From positions 10,912,001 through 10,976,000 of the forward strand of contig NC_039510.1 of the NCBI RefSeq assembly GCF_003672135.1: DNA of 64,000 nucleotides, given 5' to 3'. Position numbers and translations under genes: made by a program. Shown piece after piece: positions 23,156 to 36,830 of the stretch; the first letter of the stretch is position 1; every line of letters begins with the position of its first letter. The stretch is from Ooceraea biroi (taxonomy: Eukaryota; Arthropoda; Insecta; Hymenoptera; Formicidae). The notes under the pieces are model-generated. The model was not told where the DNA came from, did not search any database, and saw only the letters and a list, made by a program, of their open reading frames with translations.

Positions 23156-25730
23156 GTAAGTCAAAAACAAATTGTTACGCGGTCGATGCGGTCGACATCA
23201 GCGCGGTTTGTCGCGCTCCCCACTAGCTGAATTTCTTTTCCACCCTCTCGTTTCCCAGGTTTTCACTTTGAATACTGAATATAGTTGGGGTAGGTTTATA
23301 TTCACGCTCGTTGATTTCAGCAGGATGGAGCGAAAACGATTTTATTTTCGTTCTTATGTGCCGTGAGTGGAGCCGAAATTGTTGATCGATTTAATATTTA
23401 ACTCTCTTCCTCGCTCATCCTACCTATTTACTTTCCCTTTTTTTTGAGACAGCTCATTTTTTTGTTCCTTATCTGAACATAATTTGATATTCCATATTAT
23501 AATTCATTTTATGTGCCATATAATTGCAAAGGGAATTAAAAACACCGAACGTTGCCGCAAAACAATTTAATGGCACGTCGGATATTAGGAAGAGTACAAT
23601 TTTCGACGAACAAGTGGATACATTTAAATTAACGATTAATCTAATTGTAAGATTATTACAGCGTTAAAGCTTTGTATTGAGTGGAGAAAATGGTCACGAA
23701 GCAAGGAGAACCTTAACAAGTTCTTAGTTCCTTAAGGATTAATTTCCCTTTTTAATTCAAATATCGAATTACGAATTTGCGGAAAACACGCGGGAACGTC
23801 GCGTCGTGTTTTCGCGGACAATACGAAACTTGGACGTGCAATTAAAATGTCTGGCTGGATCGACTGAACATTGGTTGTCTTCGGTGGCCAATCGATATTC
23901 GTTAAGACCGACAATCGGAGCCACCAACCGTCGCCGCGATTGCGGTAGGACGGTGTTAAAATGCAGTCTGCTAAGAAATGAGTTGACAAAGGAACGCGCG
24001 GCTAAGGCGCGCGCAGGGAGGGTTGAAGGGAGATAGACGCGGGTAGAGAAATGAGAACGGGAGGGAGATAAATAAGATTCGAGACGGGTGAAACAGCTCG
24101 TCATTCAAGCTGCACGCTGTGTTTCCTGTGACAACGAAGGGAGGTAGTCGAAGTGGGTAGTCGATGGGGTTGAAGCGACGGTAGCTGGTGATGATACCGA
24201 CACAGAAAGAGAGAAAGGGGGAGAGAGATAAAGACTTTGAGGGAGAGAAAGATGGAAAGAGGAAGAGAGGGTTTGTTCTTCAACGAGCGTCGGCTGCATT
24301 TCAAGCAGGACTAACTCCTTGCCCCTCGGGGTCTCTTGTTGGAGTATTAAGTCGATGGCAGCTTCTCCATCGCGCGACTTTTCCTTTCCTGATCTCTCTT
24401 CCCTTACATCACCCCCCAACATTCTCCACGCACTCTTTCACTTCTTTCACATATCACAAACGCGTTTGCCTCTTCCTTGCAAATCGCGTCGTTGTTGTCA
24501 TCGTTGTCGGTCGCAATATCGGATACGTCTCAGCCTTGTCAAAACGCAAATGATCAAGGTAATAAAGCGCCAGTGAACCATAAAAGGCGGGAAGGCATCG
24601 CTCGTCAGAGACGAAAAGAAGTCGCGCAATAATGGCGGCTGCAAGGCACCGTGCAAAGTTTTATCGTATATCGACACGAAAGTTCAAAGAGAGATAGCGA
24701 TTGTAGAAAGCACATCGCGACGAGGTCGCAGCTAAAAGGAACAACGATCTATTAAAGCGGTGCAGTCGCATACACGATCTGTCAATTTATTCTTCATTTC
24801 CCGTTGTTAACAAAAAGAAATACATCATTCACCGGGCAAATTATGAGAAGTTCGCTCTCTGAAGAATATAAAGCGTTGGTACAGTAGATTTTTTGTTTTA
24901 ATTAATTGAATTTGCTGTATTTCTGTAATGATTATAAAATGCAATTTTGACAGAAATATCGTTAGACAAGATGTGAGAATAAAGGAAATCGATATGCTAT
25001 CTAAGCTGCTCATGTGTTTCATAACTTGCAAATACGTGTCATTACGCAAGAGTTAAGTATACGGTTCAGTATAGCATAGAATATATCAAAAGTTCGGTAC
25101 TTCCTTCAAGTTAGCAAGTCCCATGATCAACTCGAGATTTACATTTTCTTAGCAAAAATTTAATTATATCATTAATAATGGCAGCTACTAATAACGATTA
25201 AATAATAAATTAATCATGAATTAAAATGTTCAATATTCTTTAGAATACTTATCACAATTTTTAAGTAGGTCGTCATCGTATATCGTAATTAGATATTATA
25301 AAATCCGGTAAATCGAGGCATATAATTATTTTACATATGATTCTATTATACTAATAAATCAATTATGAGAGTCAAAGGTTCAAACGCTAGGAAAATATAT
25401 TTTTTAATAACGTGAGTTATGGGCAAAATTTTTCATGAAATTGTATAATGATCACGAAGGTTAAATGTTGGATTTTAAATAGCACTAAATTTTTCATTGT
25501 GAGAATTATTTTACACATTTTACACATTCCTCGAATACAATTGAAATTTTATAAATTGTTCACATTCCCTCACAGTACAAAACTTTTATCCGAAGTAATG
25601 CACTAATTCTTTCATTTGTGATATGCGTTCCGACTACCAAGCAGTGAGAGCATCAAACGCTGTTACGTTCAAACATTAACTTAATTTAATAAAGTGTCTT
25701 GTGCAAATTCGTGGTACCATGAATCACAGG

Positions 25731-25761
25731 TATTACACTATTACACTATTACACTATTACA
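25731..25761. repeat. 8-bp tandem repeat, nearly four copies
   Basis: attacact repeated head to tail 3.7 times without mismatch. Confidence 0.9.
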
Positions 25762-25784
25762 GGAGAGGAGGAGAGTGCGAGTTT

Positions 25785-25806
25785 GCTTATAACAGGCTTA
25801 TAACAG
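25785..25806. repeat. 11-bp tandem duplication
   Basis: gcttataacag twice, exact, 24 bases after the 8-bp repeat array; the two form a local cluster of duplications. Confidence 0.85.
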
Positions 25807-26159
25807 AATTGCTGTAATTTCCCAGATTACTAAAATATATTGAGAAATTATACGAAAGTATTGAGTCTTTATGGAGTGCATTTCATTAATTAGAATTTCT
25901 ATAGAATCATTCGTTATAGAACGCGCTAGATTATAGCATTATAATATTTAATGAGGCAAATCCGTTGAATGTGCAAAATTACGTTTCATCAACGGAGTGA
26001 TTGCCAAAGAAACAGAAATAATCTGTATCGACGTTGCACTTTGTTACACAAATTCTGTTACATGAAAAACGAGTTTATTCTACGTTTTTCGCATCGTTTT
26101 TGAGATTCAAACTGTCACACTTGCGCCTGTGTTAGAAGGAATTTACCATCGCATACGTT

Positions 26160-27130
26160 TCGTCAAAAATAAGCACGGCGAGCATTCTCGCGAAGATTAC
26201 TTTCGCTGCTATTGATCACAGCGTTAGTACACTTCCGACAAAAGTGACGGACGACAAATTAAATCCCGCCAGCAATTGCGCAAGTAATTAATTCAGTTAC
26301 GATTTCGAGCCGAGACCGACCTTTACGAGAATTCACTCTTGCTGCTTCGCTTGCTTATCAATTCTTTCGGCGTATCTCTCCCTGTTTATCCTTCGTTTTC
26401 ATATCTTTCACTCTCACCCTCTCTGACAGTTCCTGACGAGAACAACATTCAGAGAGAACACTTTCAGTAACATTCGTCACGATTTCTCTCCGGAATTTCC
26501 TTTGTACATAGGAGATCACTGTCGGACCGAGGTGCTCGACCTGCGACGTGCGCGCGCGAGGAAAGGAACAATCTCACAGAACTGTGATCGTCGCGAAAGG
26601 TCGCGTTACCCTAAAGCGATCGAGAGACCGAGATGAAACTTCGACGACGAACTGGAACGGATTCGCGCACTCGCGAGGGTGCGTTCGCGACGAGTACGCA
26701 CAGACTTTCCCGCCAGTGTGCGCGAAGGCTGCGACCATTTCCGGTTTCCTCCGGAGAAGAGCGAAACGGGACTGAGCGTCTCGCGGCCACCCCATCCGGA
26801 GGGTTACCACCCTCGGCAATGGGGCTGTGGCCCATCGCGCCTGCGTTACGCTCCTGCGCGCGTATAACCACCCCCGTGTCTCTCTTTCTCCCGTCCCGCG
26901 CGTAGCTGTTCCGCTCGTCTCTCTTTGTTCAATGGCCCGCATTTTTTCGTGCTCGCGTAGTCGACGGAGATCCTCGACATTTCGAGGCGCGCGGCATGCC
27001 CCTAAGTGGCCGCCATTGGGGGTGTAAATCGCGGATAATTGGCAATGATCGGCAAGATAGCGCTGTGTTAACGGTGACGCGTTAACTCCGCGGTGATTTT
27101 TCCCAACAAATTGACAGAGGGTAGTGTTGT
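26160..27130. other. CpG-rich patch, possible promoter-like region
   Basis: CG-dense from about 26530 to 27030, with open frames of 60-122 codons on both strands that shadow one another. A C/T-rich run and several initiator-like TCAGT sequences precede it (26400-26470). It resembles other CpG-rich islands of the window; direction and function cannot be read. Confidence 0.35.
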
Positions 27131-30100
27131 ACGTCTCATCGAAGCGGTATCAGAAACAGGAGTTTAGATTCGTCTTATAAACAGCAGCTTTTTAAAGTGC
27201 GTTATGCCCTCGTAAAAACGATACCTAATATGACGAAACGTCGCGTAAGAAGTCTCATTTATAATCACACTTTAATAATAATAAATTAAACATGCTTTAA
27301 TAACGAATAAATCGAGATATTTTTTAATGCTTGAGTGCAGTTTTTATGTTGAAATAATGCTTCAAGATTAAATCGTTCAGATACTCAATACTTCCAAGAG
27401 CACATTTTTAATAATATGTGATAAAATTTTATCAATCTCCAATTAATTCCTTGCCTCGTAATAAGTGACGCTCGTACTACAGGCTAAAACTGAAAAACAC
27501 GAATGTGACTCTCGATTGCTACATTTAACATGAGCGCTGTTTAATCGATGCAAAAAGGACAGTTTGATTTTTTGTAATAATGTCTATTGAATCTGATTGT
27601 CAACTGAATAATTAACTTTGGCTCGCGGAACGATGGGAAAAATTGAGAGGCAACGGATTGGAGCAAATACCTTACAATTTCGATGAGACTGGAAAACAGT
27701 CAATAATTACAATTACTGCTAAGTTGAAAATGAAAGATGCATTCAAAGCGACACGGTATCATGCGGAATCAACGTCACGTGAACGGGTTAATATTCGCCC
27801 CGTCTTGCATTGCTGTCCCTCGTGCAAGGTTTGTAACCACGCGACGTGCATTCTCGGCATCGAGTTAGCATAACGGTTGACCTATACGGTACGGCGGGTC
27901 TGTCACGAGAGAGCGATTAACATAACAAACGCATAATAATAGCCCGTCGCCTACATACCTCTCTCTCTCCACTCTACTATCATCCGTTCTATCACTCTCA
28001 ATCTCAAATCGCTCGACTTACAATAGACGCGCGCACGCACCGAGATGCTGCAGCAGTGAATCTCGCAGTGTTCCCTTTGTTTGACTACCATTTCCTTTCG
28101 CATCGTCCGTATCTTCGTTACAAATTATCGGAGCCCTAATTTCCACGGCGTGTATTCATGTTTTCGATATTCGCATCCATCGCAACCCTTGCGGCGGTCG
28201 AAGTGATTAATTAGCGGATAAGCTTGAATGCATAGATATGACAAGAATAGACCGAGCGTGAGGCGCGAAACCTGATCGCGAGATCAGATAGAAAAAGACG
28301 GAAAGTAGGTATCTTTTCTCTTTCTGTTACACTCCACTCTTCTTTTGTTAGAGAGAGAAAGCTACATAGCACCTGCTTTCCGTCCTTTTCTATCTGATGT
28401 TCACTACCAAGTAAAGAATCTATGGACCAGCTTGAGCTAACTTCAAGAAACAAGCGAACGACAAGATATCAGGGTAGTTTGATCCGAAAAGGTGTTCTTT
28501 AGAATATTGATTTGAAAAGAATGTGAATTTAAGGTATTCATATAAATCTGTAGTTTTAAGAATAGATTTATAATTAATGTAATATATAATAATTTTGATG
28601 AACTGCATATTGATGTTGATGTGTCTTCTATTATTTAATTCGATTATCTCTATAGTTCGAAATTCGTGATGTACATTAGAAAACAGTAATAATAATTCAA
28701 TCAACGTAAAAATGCGAATTGATATAATTCTGATATAATTACATGCAACATAAATATAGCATAAAATGTACCGACAACAAGCGCGCATCATTAAGTTAAT
28801 ATTGAATCAAACGAATAAATTTAATCTGATGCATGACCGAATACGTAAACACAAAATATATCGTGCGATAATATCGGTGACATTAAATACTACATGTTAT
28901 CGAGTTTACGTCAAAAGAAGATATCGCTTACCGGGATCCGTTAATACGGGTGAATGGTAAGGGCAGTCCCGTTACTTTACGTTAATTTATACGGTATCAT
29001 CAATCGGGCCAAGCTAATTGTTAGGTTGTCGACGTGGCATTGTCGCGGCAAAAATTTGTAAAAGGATTGAAGGGGTGTAGGGGAAAATTGCGTGCGGAGA
29101 TCCTCTCTTACGCGGCGGAAAATTGTGATAAAGCTATATGAACCGAGGATGAAAATTTTGCCTCACCGACGCCGGTGATTCGTCGACGCTCGTTGGCGAG
29201 ACTGGGATAATTGGCCGGTGATCCGAGCCCGCGATATCCGCGGTTATTAACCCTGAGCTAATGCGATTTCGTAACCATACGAGGGAACCAATCACGTGAC
29301 GCCCGTTCCCTTGACATGCACGTCAGAAAGCCCTTCATAATCACACGTCATGCGAGAAAAAAACGGCAAATGCCACGGCAAAAATCGATCAATCCGCCAT
29401 GCAGTTACACGTACGTTGACTCTGACTCTGCTTCCGTTTTTCACAATTTTACGCTTTACTTGTTATGTAATTGTTTACGATCAAATGTGTTGCATGTACT
29501 GTGTAATATTATTTCGTATCTCGCCGAATTTTTTTTCATTTGTTACGCGATATGAACGTTATACATAATGTAGTAACGTGCGTTCCCAAGAGAAATTATC
29601 CTAAGTAGGTTTTATGCGATTTAACAAGAAAACAGAATTATTCGCTAATTCTAATTGATTATCTCTGAACAGATTATTTCGCTGTGTTTAATATTCATAT
29701 CTCTAAGAGTTTAATATTTATATCTCTAAGAGATAAAACTTAGATAATAGTTCAGTACTTATATTCGTTCCAAATATTATCCTACAAACATGTGTTATAC
29801 AGAATTAAATACAAAATTTAAAAAAAAATTATTTTATTCTAATATGAAAATTATTTTGATGATACAAAGTCTCATTATCTTCGATTTTATAAAAAAGACA
29901 TCGAGACACATACTTTCCAGTAGTGCGACACGAAACCACTTGGTTCCCTTAATATAAATGTCGTGGAAATAGTCTCCACGTTACACGGCACAGTGTAATT
30001 ATTACCGCAATCATTGCCTACTTATGCCGCAAGAGAGATGTAGTTACTGCTAATGCCACCTGCAAAGTGGCAAAATTAAGGGTAGTACAGGCGATGCACG

Positions 30101-30459
30101 AGGTTCGCCAATTCGGTGGAGGATTCTGGTGTTCCCGCCACGGGGGAGCAATGTAACCAATTCCGCGACTCGTGTCGAGCAGTAACGCGGTCAAAAGTTG
30201 ACTGCAAAAGCGGCCGGCCAGCTAACGCGGTTGCTAGAAATTGCTGAACTACGCTCGCCTAAGTAGCGATGCCGAGACATTACGGCTCGTCGCGATGAAT
30301 TAGAAGTTACGTCGTGAATTCCAATGTGCGCCGTGCGTGCGTTTGTTGTGTCCTGCAGCTTTCCGTTCGCGTATTCCGCGTATGACGTGAAATTACCGGG
30401 CAAAACCATAACGAGACACGACGTTAAATCGGTATTAGTTAAGGTCCGTGTTAATTATA
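27131..30459. other. Alternating AT-rich and CpG-rich gene-free DNA
   Basis: CpG-richer at about 27640-28210, 28920-29330 and 30040-30459; AT-rich between. A pyrimidine tract lies near 27955-28010. An isolated donor consensus on the minus strand near 28926-28932 has no coding sequence before it. Confidence 0.45.
29687..29732. repeat. 23-bp tandem duplication
   Basis: Two head-to-tail 23-base units, 29687-29709 and 29710-29732, starting tttaatatt and ending ctctaagag, with one difference (c/t). Confidence 0.9.
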
Positions 30460-30490
30460 ATCCCGGGATAGCTATTTGCCATCCCGGGAT
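30460..30490. repeat. Paired palindromes ATCCCGGGAT
   Basis: ATCCCGGGAT, itself a perfect palindrome, occurs at 30460-30469 and again at 30481-30490. The 11-base spacer puts the centres 21 bp apart, two turns of B-DNA, so identical dimers could sit on the same face. The pair can also fold as a 10-bp hairpin. Confidence 0.85.
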
Positions 30491-33400
30491 GTATCGCGAG
30501 GCAGTATAAAGATATCTCTCAGTCTATCCATTCCATCCTAGATCACAGATGCACTATGAAAAAGAAACTCTAAAGAGAAAGCCAAAGTTAGTCAGGATTA
30601 GTGCTAATGTTCATCAGTGCAATGTCACGGTTCAGTTTACTGCGAAACAAGATGTGCCATCCTAAAACCAGGCACGCGGAATATACCAGCGGTTTATAGC
30701 GTAGATTAATCCAAATAACTCGCGAGGTGCTTAAAAGACAGCCTTGTACAGGAGAGTAGAAATTTACAATTTTCATCACTCGCAATTTCTCAGGACAAAA
30801 TTTTTGCGCTTTCTCGCACGACCCGGACTAGTTGCACTTTAGTTACAGTCAAGCATATATGTCATAACCGTAAATATTACGCGGCACGAAAAACACTTTA
30901 CACATTTCTAAGGGAAGTGTTTCAAGATGGTACAAAGCGATCTTCGTTTCCTCGAGTCGACGGCTCCATCGATTCTTTCGTCCGGGAAACACAACATCGG
31001 ATCGTATAACGAAAGCTGTAACAGTACTGTGCTGCATCCACAGATAGAGAGGAAACTTGCGAAAGATCGTTGCAGCCGCATCATAATTCTGCGCTACATT
31101 ACGCACATTATCTACCGGTGAAGTAATCCGATGGATTTTAATTAACGTATCGAAATATGTGAATATTTATGATATTTGTGCCGATTTAGAGAAAATGATA
31201 CCAATGCGGTTTACATATTGCAACACTATAAATATTTAATTAGTATAATTGAAATTCTAGATGAAAACGGTTGCACGCTGAATATCATATTTGCTAATTA
31301 TATGCATAATTTCCTTCATTATTCAAAGTTGGAAATTCTTTCGCTTTTTATGCAATCTTTTGTTTACTCGTATTTTTCTCGGTGACAGAAACGTTAACAT
31401 TATCATTAACGTAAAGTGTAATTACATTGCTAAGCCACATAATTGCCCCCCTAAATAAATAATTTACGAAGAAAGGAAATTGCGCATTTAAATACCTACA
31501 TTAAAAGAAAACTTTAATTATAACTTGCCGCAAATGGAACTATTGCGTAAAATATTCAGAAAAAAGTTTTCCCCTTTTTGGTAACTTTCCGTGGTTTGCA
31601 ATGCAATCTCAACCTTTTCGTTGTCGCACCGGAACTGAGTACTTGCGCGGTAATACTTGTTGTAAGTTAAACTTCACGGAGAGAAAAATATGCGGCAATT
31701 TCCTTTGTTTAGATTTAATTTTCAGTTTGGATACATGCCAAGGAATCGCAGCTTTAACTCTATACTACGCTGAAAAGCACGTGGCTCAAGACGTAGCCGT
31801 GATGCATTATAGCGAGGCAAGCTATTTTTTAATATAAAACTACGTACATTGAAAAAGTTCTTTAACATGCAACAAAAAATGCAAAAAATGTTTTCTTCCG
31901 TTCGATTTTGTAACGTTTAAGATGAATGAGCACTTTCGTCATCGTTGAAAATATCGTCGCGCGAAATTCATTACGCTGTATGGACCGATACCCGATAAAT
32001 GTCCTCTAAAATGATCCCGATGAAGCTGACCGATCGGATAAATGAAGAAGGTGGTGTCGACGTCTCTTTCTCGTTGTCGCTTTTTCCGTATCTCCGCTTT
32101 GCGAAGCGATAACGCGCGAGAACATAAAACCTTTAACGACACGAGGTAGTAAAGAAAAGCTCAGAAAACTCATCGATGTTCAGAACGGCAAACTGTAATT
32201 AACTTCGACCTTTTTCGAGACTTCAGACCTCGGCTTTCTTGTTCACGGCATCACAAGTGTACGAAAGGAATTGTTCGTGATATAATGAAAAATTATTTAA
32301 AAATTACCGAATGTGATACCATTGTATGTTACTTATTGATTTGTATATTTGTAATAACATTATTATTTAATAAAGACTTGTTAAAACATCATGCATGAAT
32401 AAAACATAACGCATGAATAAAATACACAAAAAATGTAATGACAATTGTTTAATATAATATAAAATTGATGGCTTTTATCTGATTTAATGCTAATGGATTA
32501 AAATTTACAGTTATTCGGGACTTACATTTATATAAATTATAATTTTTACAAATTATAATATTTGTATATTATCAATGCAATCGTTTTTCACCGAAAGCGT
32601 TTTTAAAAAATAAGCAAAGATACACAGAATAAATTTTATTCGGGAAACATTAAGACATTAATGATGAGGAAATTCCTTTTAGACAAGCTATAGACGTGGC
32701 TCTTCGATTTCAAAAGTATCGCCGATGAAAGTACTCTAACTGGACGCGAAGAGCATCTACTGGCGATGCGAAAGTGGAAATCCCTTAATCCCGAAGGAAC
32801 GCTGCTTCTCCGGTGGGACATTTTGTCAACCTATGACGAGACAATCTTCGGGCAACGTATGCGCCACTCAGCCTTTGGCCTGTCACAGCTATGCTCGGAA
32901 ATATCAAGGGTTTCACCACACCGGACACACCCATGAAATGAGAAATATGTCGACCGCAATTTACGCCGCAATTTAATGTGCGTTTAAGCGAATTTAAAGG
33001 AGTTAATTGCGCGGCAAATGCAACGTACGCTAAAAGGTAATGCGAAAATTAATGTGCTTTTCTCTTTCCATCCATGACACATAAATTAATAAAGCGAATC
33101 TAGAGATGATCAAGAGGGATGTCGCGTAATTGTAGAAATAGGAATCACGTGCCATTAAACGCACGATGAAAGCATTTTAATAAGTTCACGCGACGTCAAG
33201 TATTGTTAATAACTATAGAAAGTCTTTTATAATTGAGCAGTTTCTACTGCAATAGAATTATGTCAAAACTGTGTAATTCGTGTATGAATTGCCTCCTCTC
33301 CTTCCTAGTTAATCTTTTTCTAGTTTGTTAATTAAAATACGCAATATTGCTAAATAACTTACAAAAAGTCCTATATATTCACGTGCTTTTTCTTTCTCCC
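30491..33400. other. AT-rich gene-free stretch
   Basis: Only short frames. A near-duplicated gcatgaataaaa occurs at about 32394-32422. No RNA gene or motif seen. Confidence 0.5.
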
Positions 33401-33800
33401 TTGTAAATGAACCATATATCTCATGTTTCAGAAGTTAAATGACCCCTTGACGGAAGGGAATATGTCGCTTTTACGTTTGAAAAGCGGGACGTTCCTTCCA
33501 TTAGACTTATGACGCCCATCTCGAGCGAGAGATGCGTCGATGGTCCACACAACTCGATTCGTTTTCGTTTCATAAATCCGTCCGTAGATTTGTTCCACGT
33601 AGGACGTGGATGCCGCGTATACATTATCACCCTGCACACAGGAGTGGCGTGCGGCGCGTCTATACGCGGATAACTTATGGGTCCCATAGCGAGTCGTAGA
33701 TCCCATGGACGCAGACGTACTGCGATCATTATCTGTGAATTTATGGCAGCAGTCACACTCGCGTTTCGCGTTTTCGAACGTCGTCGTGTTAAAAGAGATT
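33401..33800. other. Moderately CpG-rich patch with two minus-strand open frames
   Basis: Overlapping minus frames of 111 and 92 codons (33421-33756 and 33428-33706) both read to a stop near 33421-33430. The 92-codon one looks protein-like, but overlapping openness and the lack of splice signals or a known motif prevent a call. Confidence 0.3.
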
Positions 33801-34012
33801 GAGCATGATGTACTCGGAGAGTCTGTCTTATTTTAGTAGCTATGGGGAGTTGATGGAGACATCATCCTAGATTTTCCCGCAACAACGCTGCTTTTATGTC
33901 TTTCATTATGTATTTTTTTCGTAATTTTTTTCTCCATCGTTTTTCTAATCGCTGATTATGTTTAATGATTAAGTTCCGGTAAGAGTACAATACATTGCAA
34001 CAAAGTGAAAAG

Positions 34013-34038
34013 TAATTAGCAATAGTGATTAGCAATAG
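34013..34038. repeat. 13-bp tandem duplication
   Basis: taattagcaatag followed by tgattagcaatag, one difference. Confidence 0.85.
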
Positions 34039-34509
34039 CTTGACAATTATAAAATTTAATCTTATAGAATACGATTTATTTGAAATGTATAAAATGTGTT
34101 GTATATCAAATATTAAGACTATTTTGTCGAAACATTTACGTTGATTGTTTTTTGAACGGCAAAGAATGGATGAGATTTGAGTGTACCTTATCAATTGCGA
34201 GTATCTCTGGGCACCATAGAGACCGCCTGCGAAGTTAGTAGCCTGGTCACGCGGACTCCAAGTTCCTTCCCCGTTCTGCGCTACCTTCGTACTACTAGAG
34301 GTGGAAGGTCACGGTAAGCAAAGGTCGGAAGTGTGCGAGAAAGGTAGGCGAGGGAATAAGAGAGCAAACATTTGGTTCGCGACAAGAATTCACAATGCTA
34401 CTCGGCGTTGCTCGTAGCCGCAATGTTACGTTGCTTCGTATATTGTACCTTGAAGAAAAACTGCGTTTGTCCCACGGAGTTAAGGCGCTGTGTTGTGCGG
34501 TCCAGCACA

Positions 34510-34540
34510 GTCGGAAGTACCGCGTTACGGTATTTCCGAC
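34510..34540. repeat. Strong 13-bp hairpin with 5-base loop
   Basis: GTCGGAAGTACCG (34510-34522) pairs with CGGTATTTCCGAC (34528-34540) over all 13 positions, one of them G-T, around the loop CGTTA. It would be a stable stem-loop in RNA from either strand; from the plus strand the odd pair is a G-U wobble. It is too short for an animal pre-microRNA unless the flanks add pairs; only a few weak ones are possible. Confidence 0.8.
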
Positions 34541-36240
34541 ATTGTCACAGTCGAAATATTATACGGTCGCGAACGTGTGAAATTGCGTTTATACGGCGGA
34601 AGATATTCAGCTTAGGACGCAAGACATGTATCAAGCTTGTACGAAAACACGAAGTGTTTCATCTGAAATGCCGTTTGCTTTTGGAGAGTGTAAGTTTATA
34701 TGCGCATGTGTAGTCTGTTGAATCCTATATTATATCCGTTTCTAAAACAGATAAAAGCATCTTTAAATCTGCCGAAATTTTCTTTTTATAAAATTATTCT
34801 TGATCATAGTAAGTATATTATACGAGAGTTCTAGCGATAACGACGATAATTTACGTTTTACATTGTTTATGAACAGAATTTATTTATTCATAGTATGTGA
34901 GTCCGCACATTAGCGTGAACGTCCAAATTGTAGTTTAAATGTGTTCATGCCAGAGGTATATTTGGGGATCCATTTAGCGTCAAATTCACTCACATTTAAC
35001 TGTATGAATGCATTTTCGAGAGATCACCATTGGTATCATTAAATAATTTATACTGTGTTTAATTGCTCAATTTATTTGGCCAGATACACGTGACGCAGCT
35101 TATTTCATCTCTAAATTATTTGTGAAGTATTATTTTACATATTTAAATGGAAACATAAATGCACCAGGCAATCTTGCACGCATCTATCATATTATTCGTG
35201 GTATATTTTCACGAAATTGTGTTAAAACAATAACGAAAAATGTTATTAAAAATTTGTATTTTTAATTTTCGTCAACTTTCAACAAGGAATGCGCAAAGTT
35301 TTATACATGGAAAAAGGAGACTGTGCTATTGCCTTCTTATGGCAAAATTCCATCATCCGTTAAAGAGCTACGCGAAAAAAATATCAAGAAAGAACAAAAC
35401 TTTGAGAAGAATTTCTTCATTATTAGCAAATCTGACCTTATTTGGTGTTTTATATTGTGCTCGTCTTATAAATTTCATTTCGAATCAATAAAGCTTTGCT
35501 TCTTTCCGTTTTATAAATAGGTAAATTTTATAAATAGATCGTACAATATTTATGATTTATAATTAAATGACGAGACGTCAACGATTAATGCGGAAGCTAC
35601 CTCAAGTCGATCCATTGAAATTATCAAGATCTTTATTGCAAAATATCGCTTATACGCTTTTTTATCTTATGTACCTTATTCTGTTCATTGCATTAATGAA
35701 TAATCTTTTCAATTACGATTAGTTTGAGCTTATCAGAGTACAAAATGGCCAGAGCCTGTGCCAGCTATAATTCAACATGAAGACAGATCAGTCAGGGCTC
35801 AAATTCCATAAATACTGAAACAATCTATCGGCCGATCGGCCATAATTTGATGCTCTCACAGGATATTCCGACTTTCACGTAAATTCTCAATCACGTGCAA
35901 TTAGAGGAAAATACATGATTACATAGGAGAAATAAAATAAAATAAAAGAACGTACATTGTGCCAAATGACTCGTAGCGTGTACAAATGTAATTTAAAGCT
36001 GTCCGAATACTACTCGTTTCATTTTATCGGTTGGTGCACACGTAATTTGCAGCGAAGCCGCGCTACTAAAATCAACGTTCACCGATTATGTAAGTCCTCG
36101 CGCCCGATCGATCGTAAGGCAAAAGAGGAACTGTGCGAGCTGCAGATTGCTGAAATTAATTGATATCGATTAACGGGACACAATAGCACTTCGGTCACGA
36201 GACATGTAGGAACCGAACACTTCGTTGAGCAAATTTACGA

Positions 36241-36830
36241 GATGCACGACACACAGGAACAATTAACGGCAAGAGAAAGAAGGAAAAGCGAGAAACGCTG
36301 AATCGAATCGGGAGTGCAGCGTTCTAGAAGAGTGAGAATTACACGTAGTTGGAAGGTCTTCGCTCGGGGGCGAAAAGGCGACATGATTGCTCTGACGATC
36401 CGTACATCCGTCGCTTTCGAACTTGGTCCACCGTTAAATATGGCAACCGACGGTCCGGACGACTAATGTGATTGCTGGCAGACTGTTACCGGACGCTAAA
36501 AGCACCGTGTCGTAAACTCTACGCTTCGCTTGCGAAGAGAGGAGAGAAAGAGAGACAGGAGGGCGGGAGGGAGCACAGGGAGAGCATCGTGTAACCGAGC
36601 ATGGATGCGCGTGCCTACTGGTTGCCTGGTTACCGTACTTCCTCCACCATATTACCGCAAATTTGTTTGGTATAAATTTCGAATCGAACGAAGAGTACTC
36701 AATGCGAATGCACGCTCTCCAAACGCATCCGCTAGTAAACAAGTTGCTTTAGAGATGTTTCATCGTGTTTTCGCAGGTCCGAAAGCTACCGGAAAAAAAG
36801 GGGAATCCGAACAGCTACGGTGCTAATTTT
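36241..36830. other. CpG-rich patch
   Basis: Open frames of about 100 codons on both strands (36434-36742 minus, 36530-36826 plus) overlap; a purine-rich run lies at about 36535-36590. No splice-supported exon. Confidence 0.4.

Larger units (their letters stand above)
23156..26150. other. Mixed gene-free stretch with purine and pyrimidine tracts
   Basis: CpG-rich at about 23770-24080. On the plus strand 24190-24290 is A/G-rich and 24360-24480 is C/T-rich, so short complementary segments face each other. From 24780 on it is AT-rich, with tandem repeats at 25731-25806 and a small 8-bp hairpin near 26063. No exon is supported. Confidence 0.45.
33801..36240. other. Mostly AT-rich gene-free stretch
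   Basis: It holds the duplication at 34013-34038 and, in a small CpG-richer island at 34200-34620, the hairpin at 34510-34540. A donor-like CACG|GTAAGC near 34314 on the plus strand could end an untranslated exon, but nothing supports that further. Confidence 0.45.

Noticed and set aside
33428..33706. 92-codon minus-strand frame that reads protein-like
   Set aside because: A longer frame overlaps it in another phase and neither has splice support.
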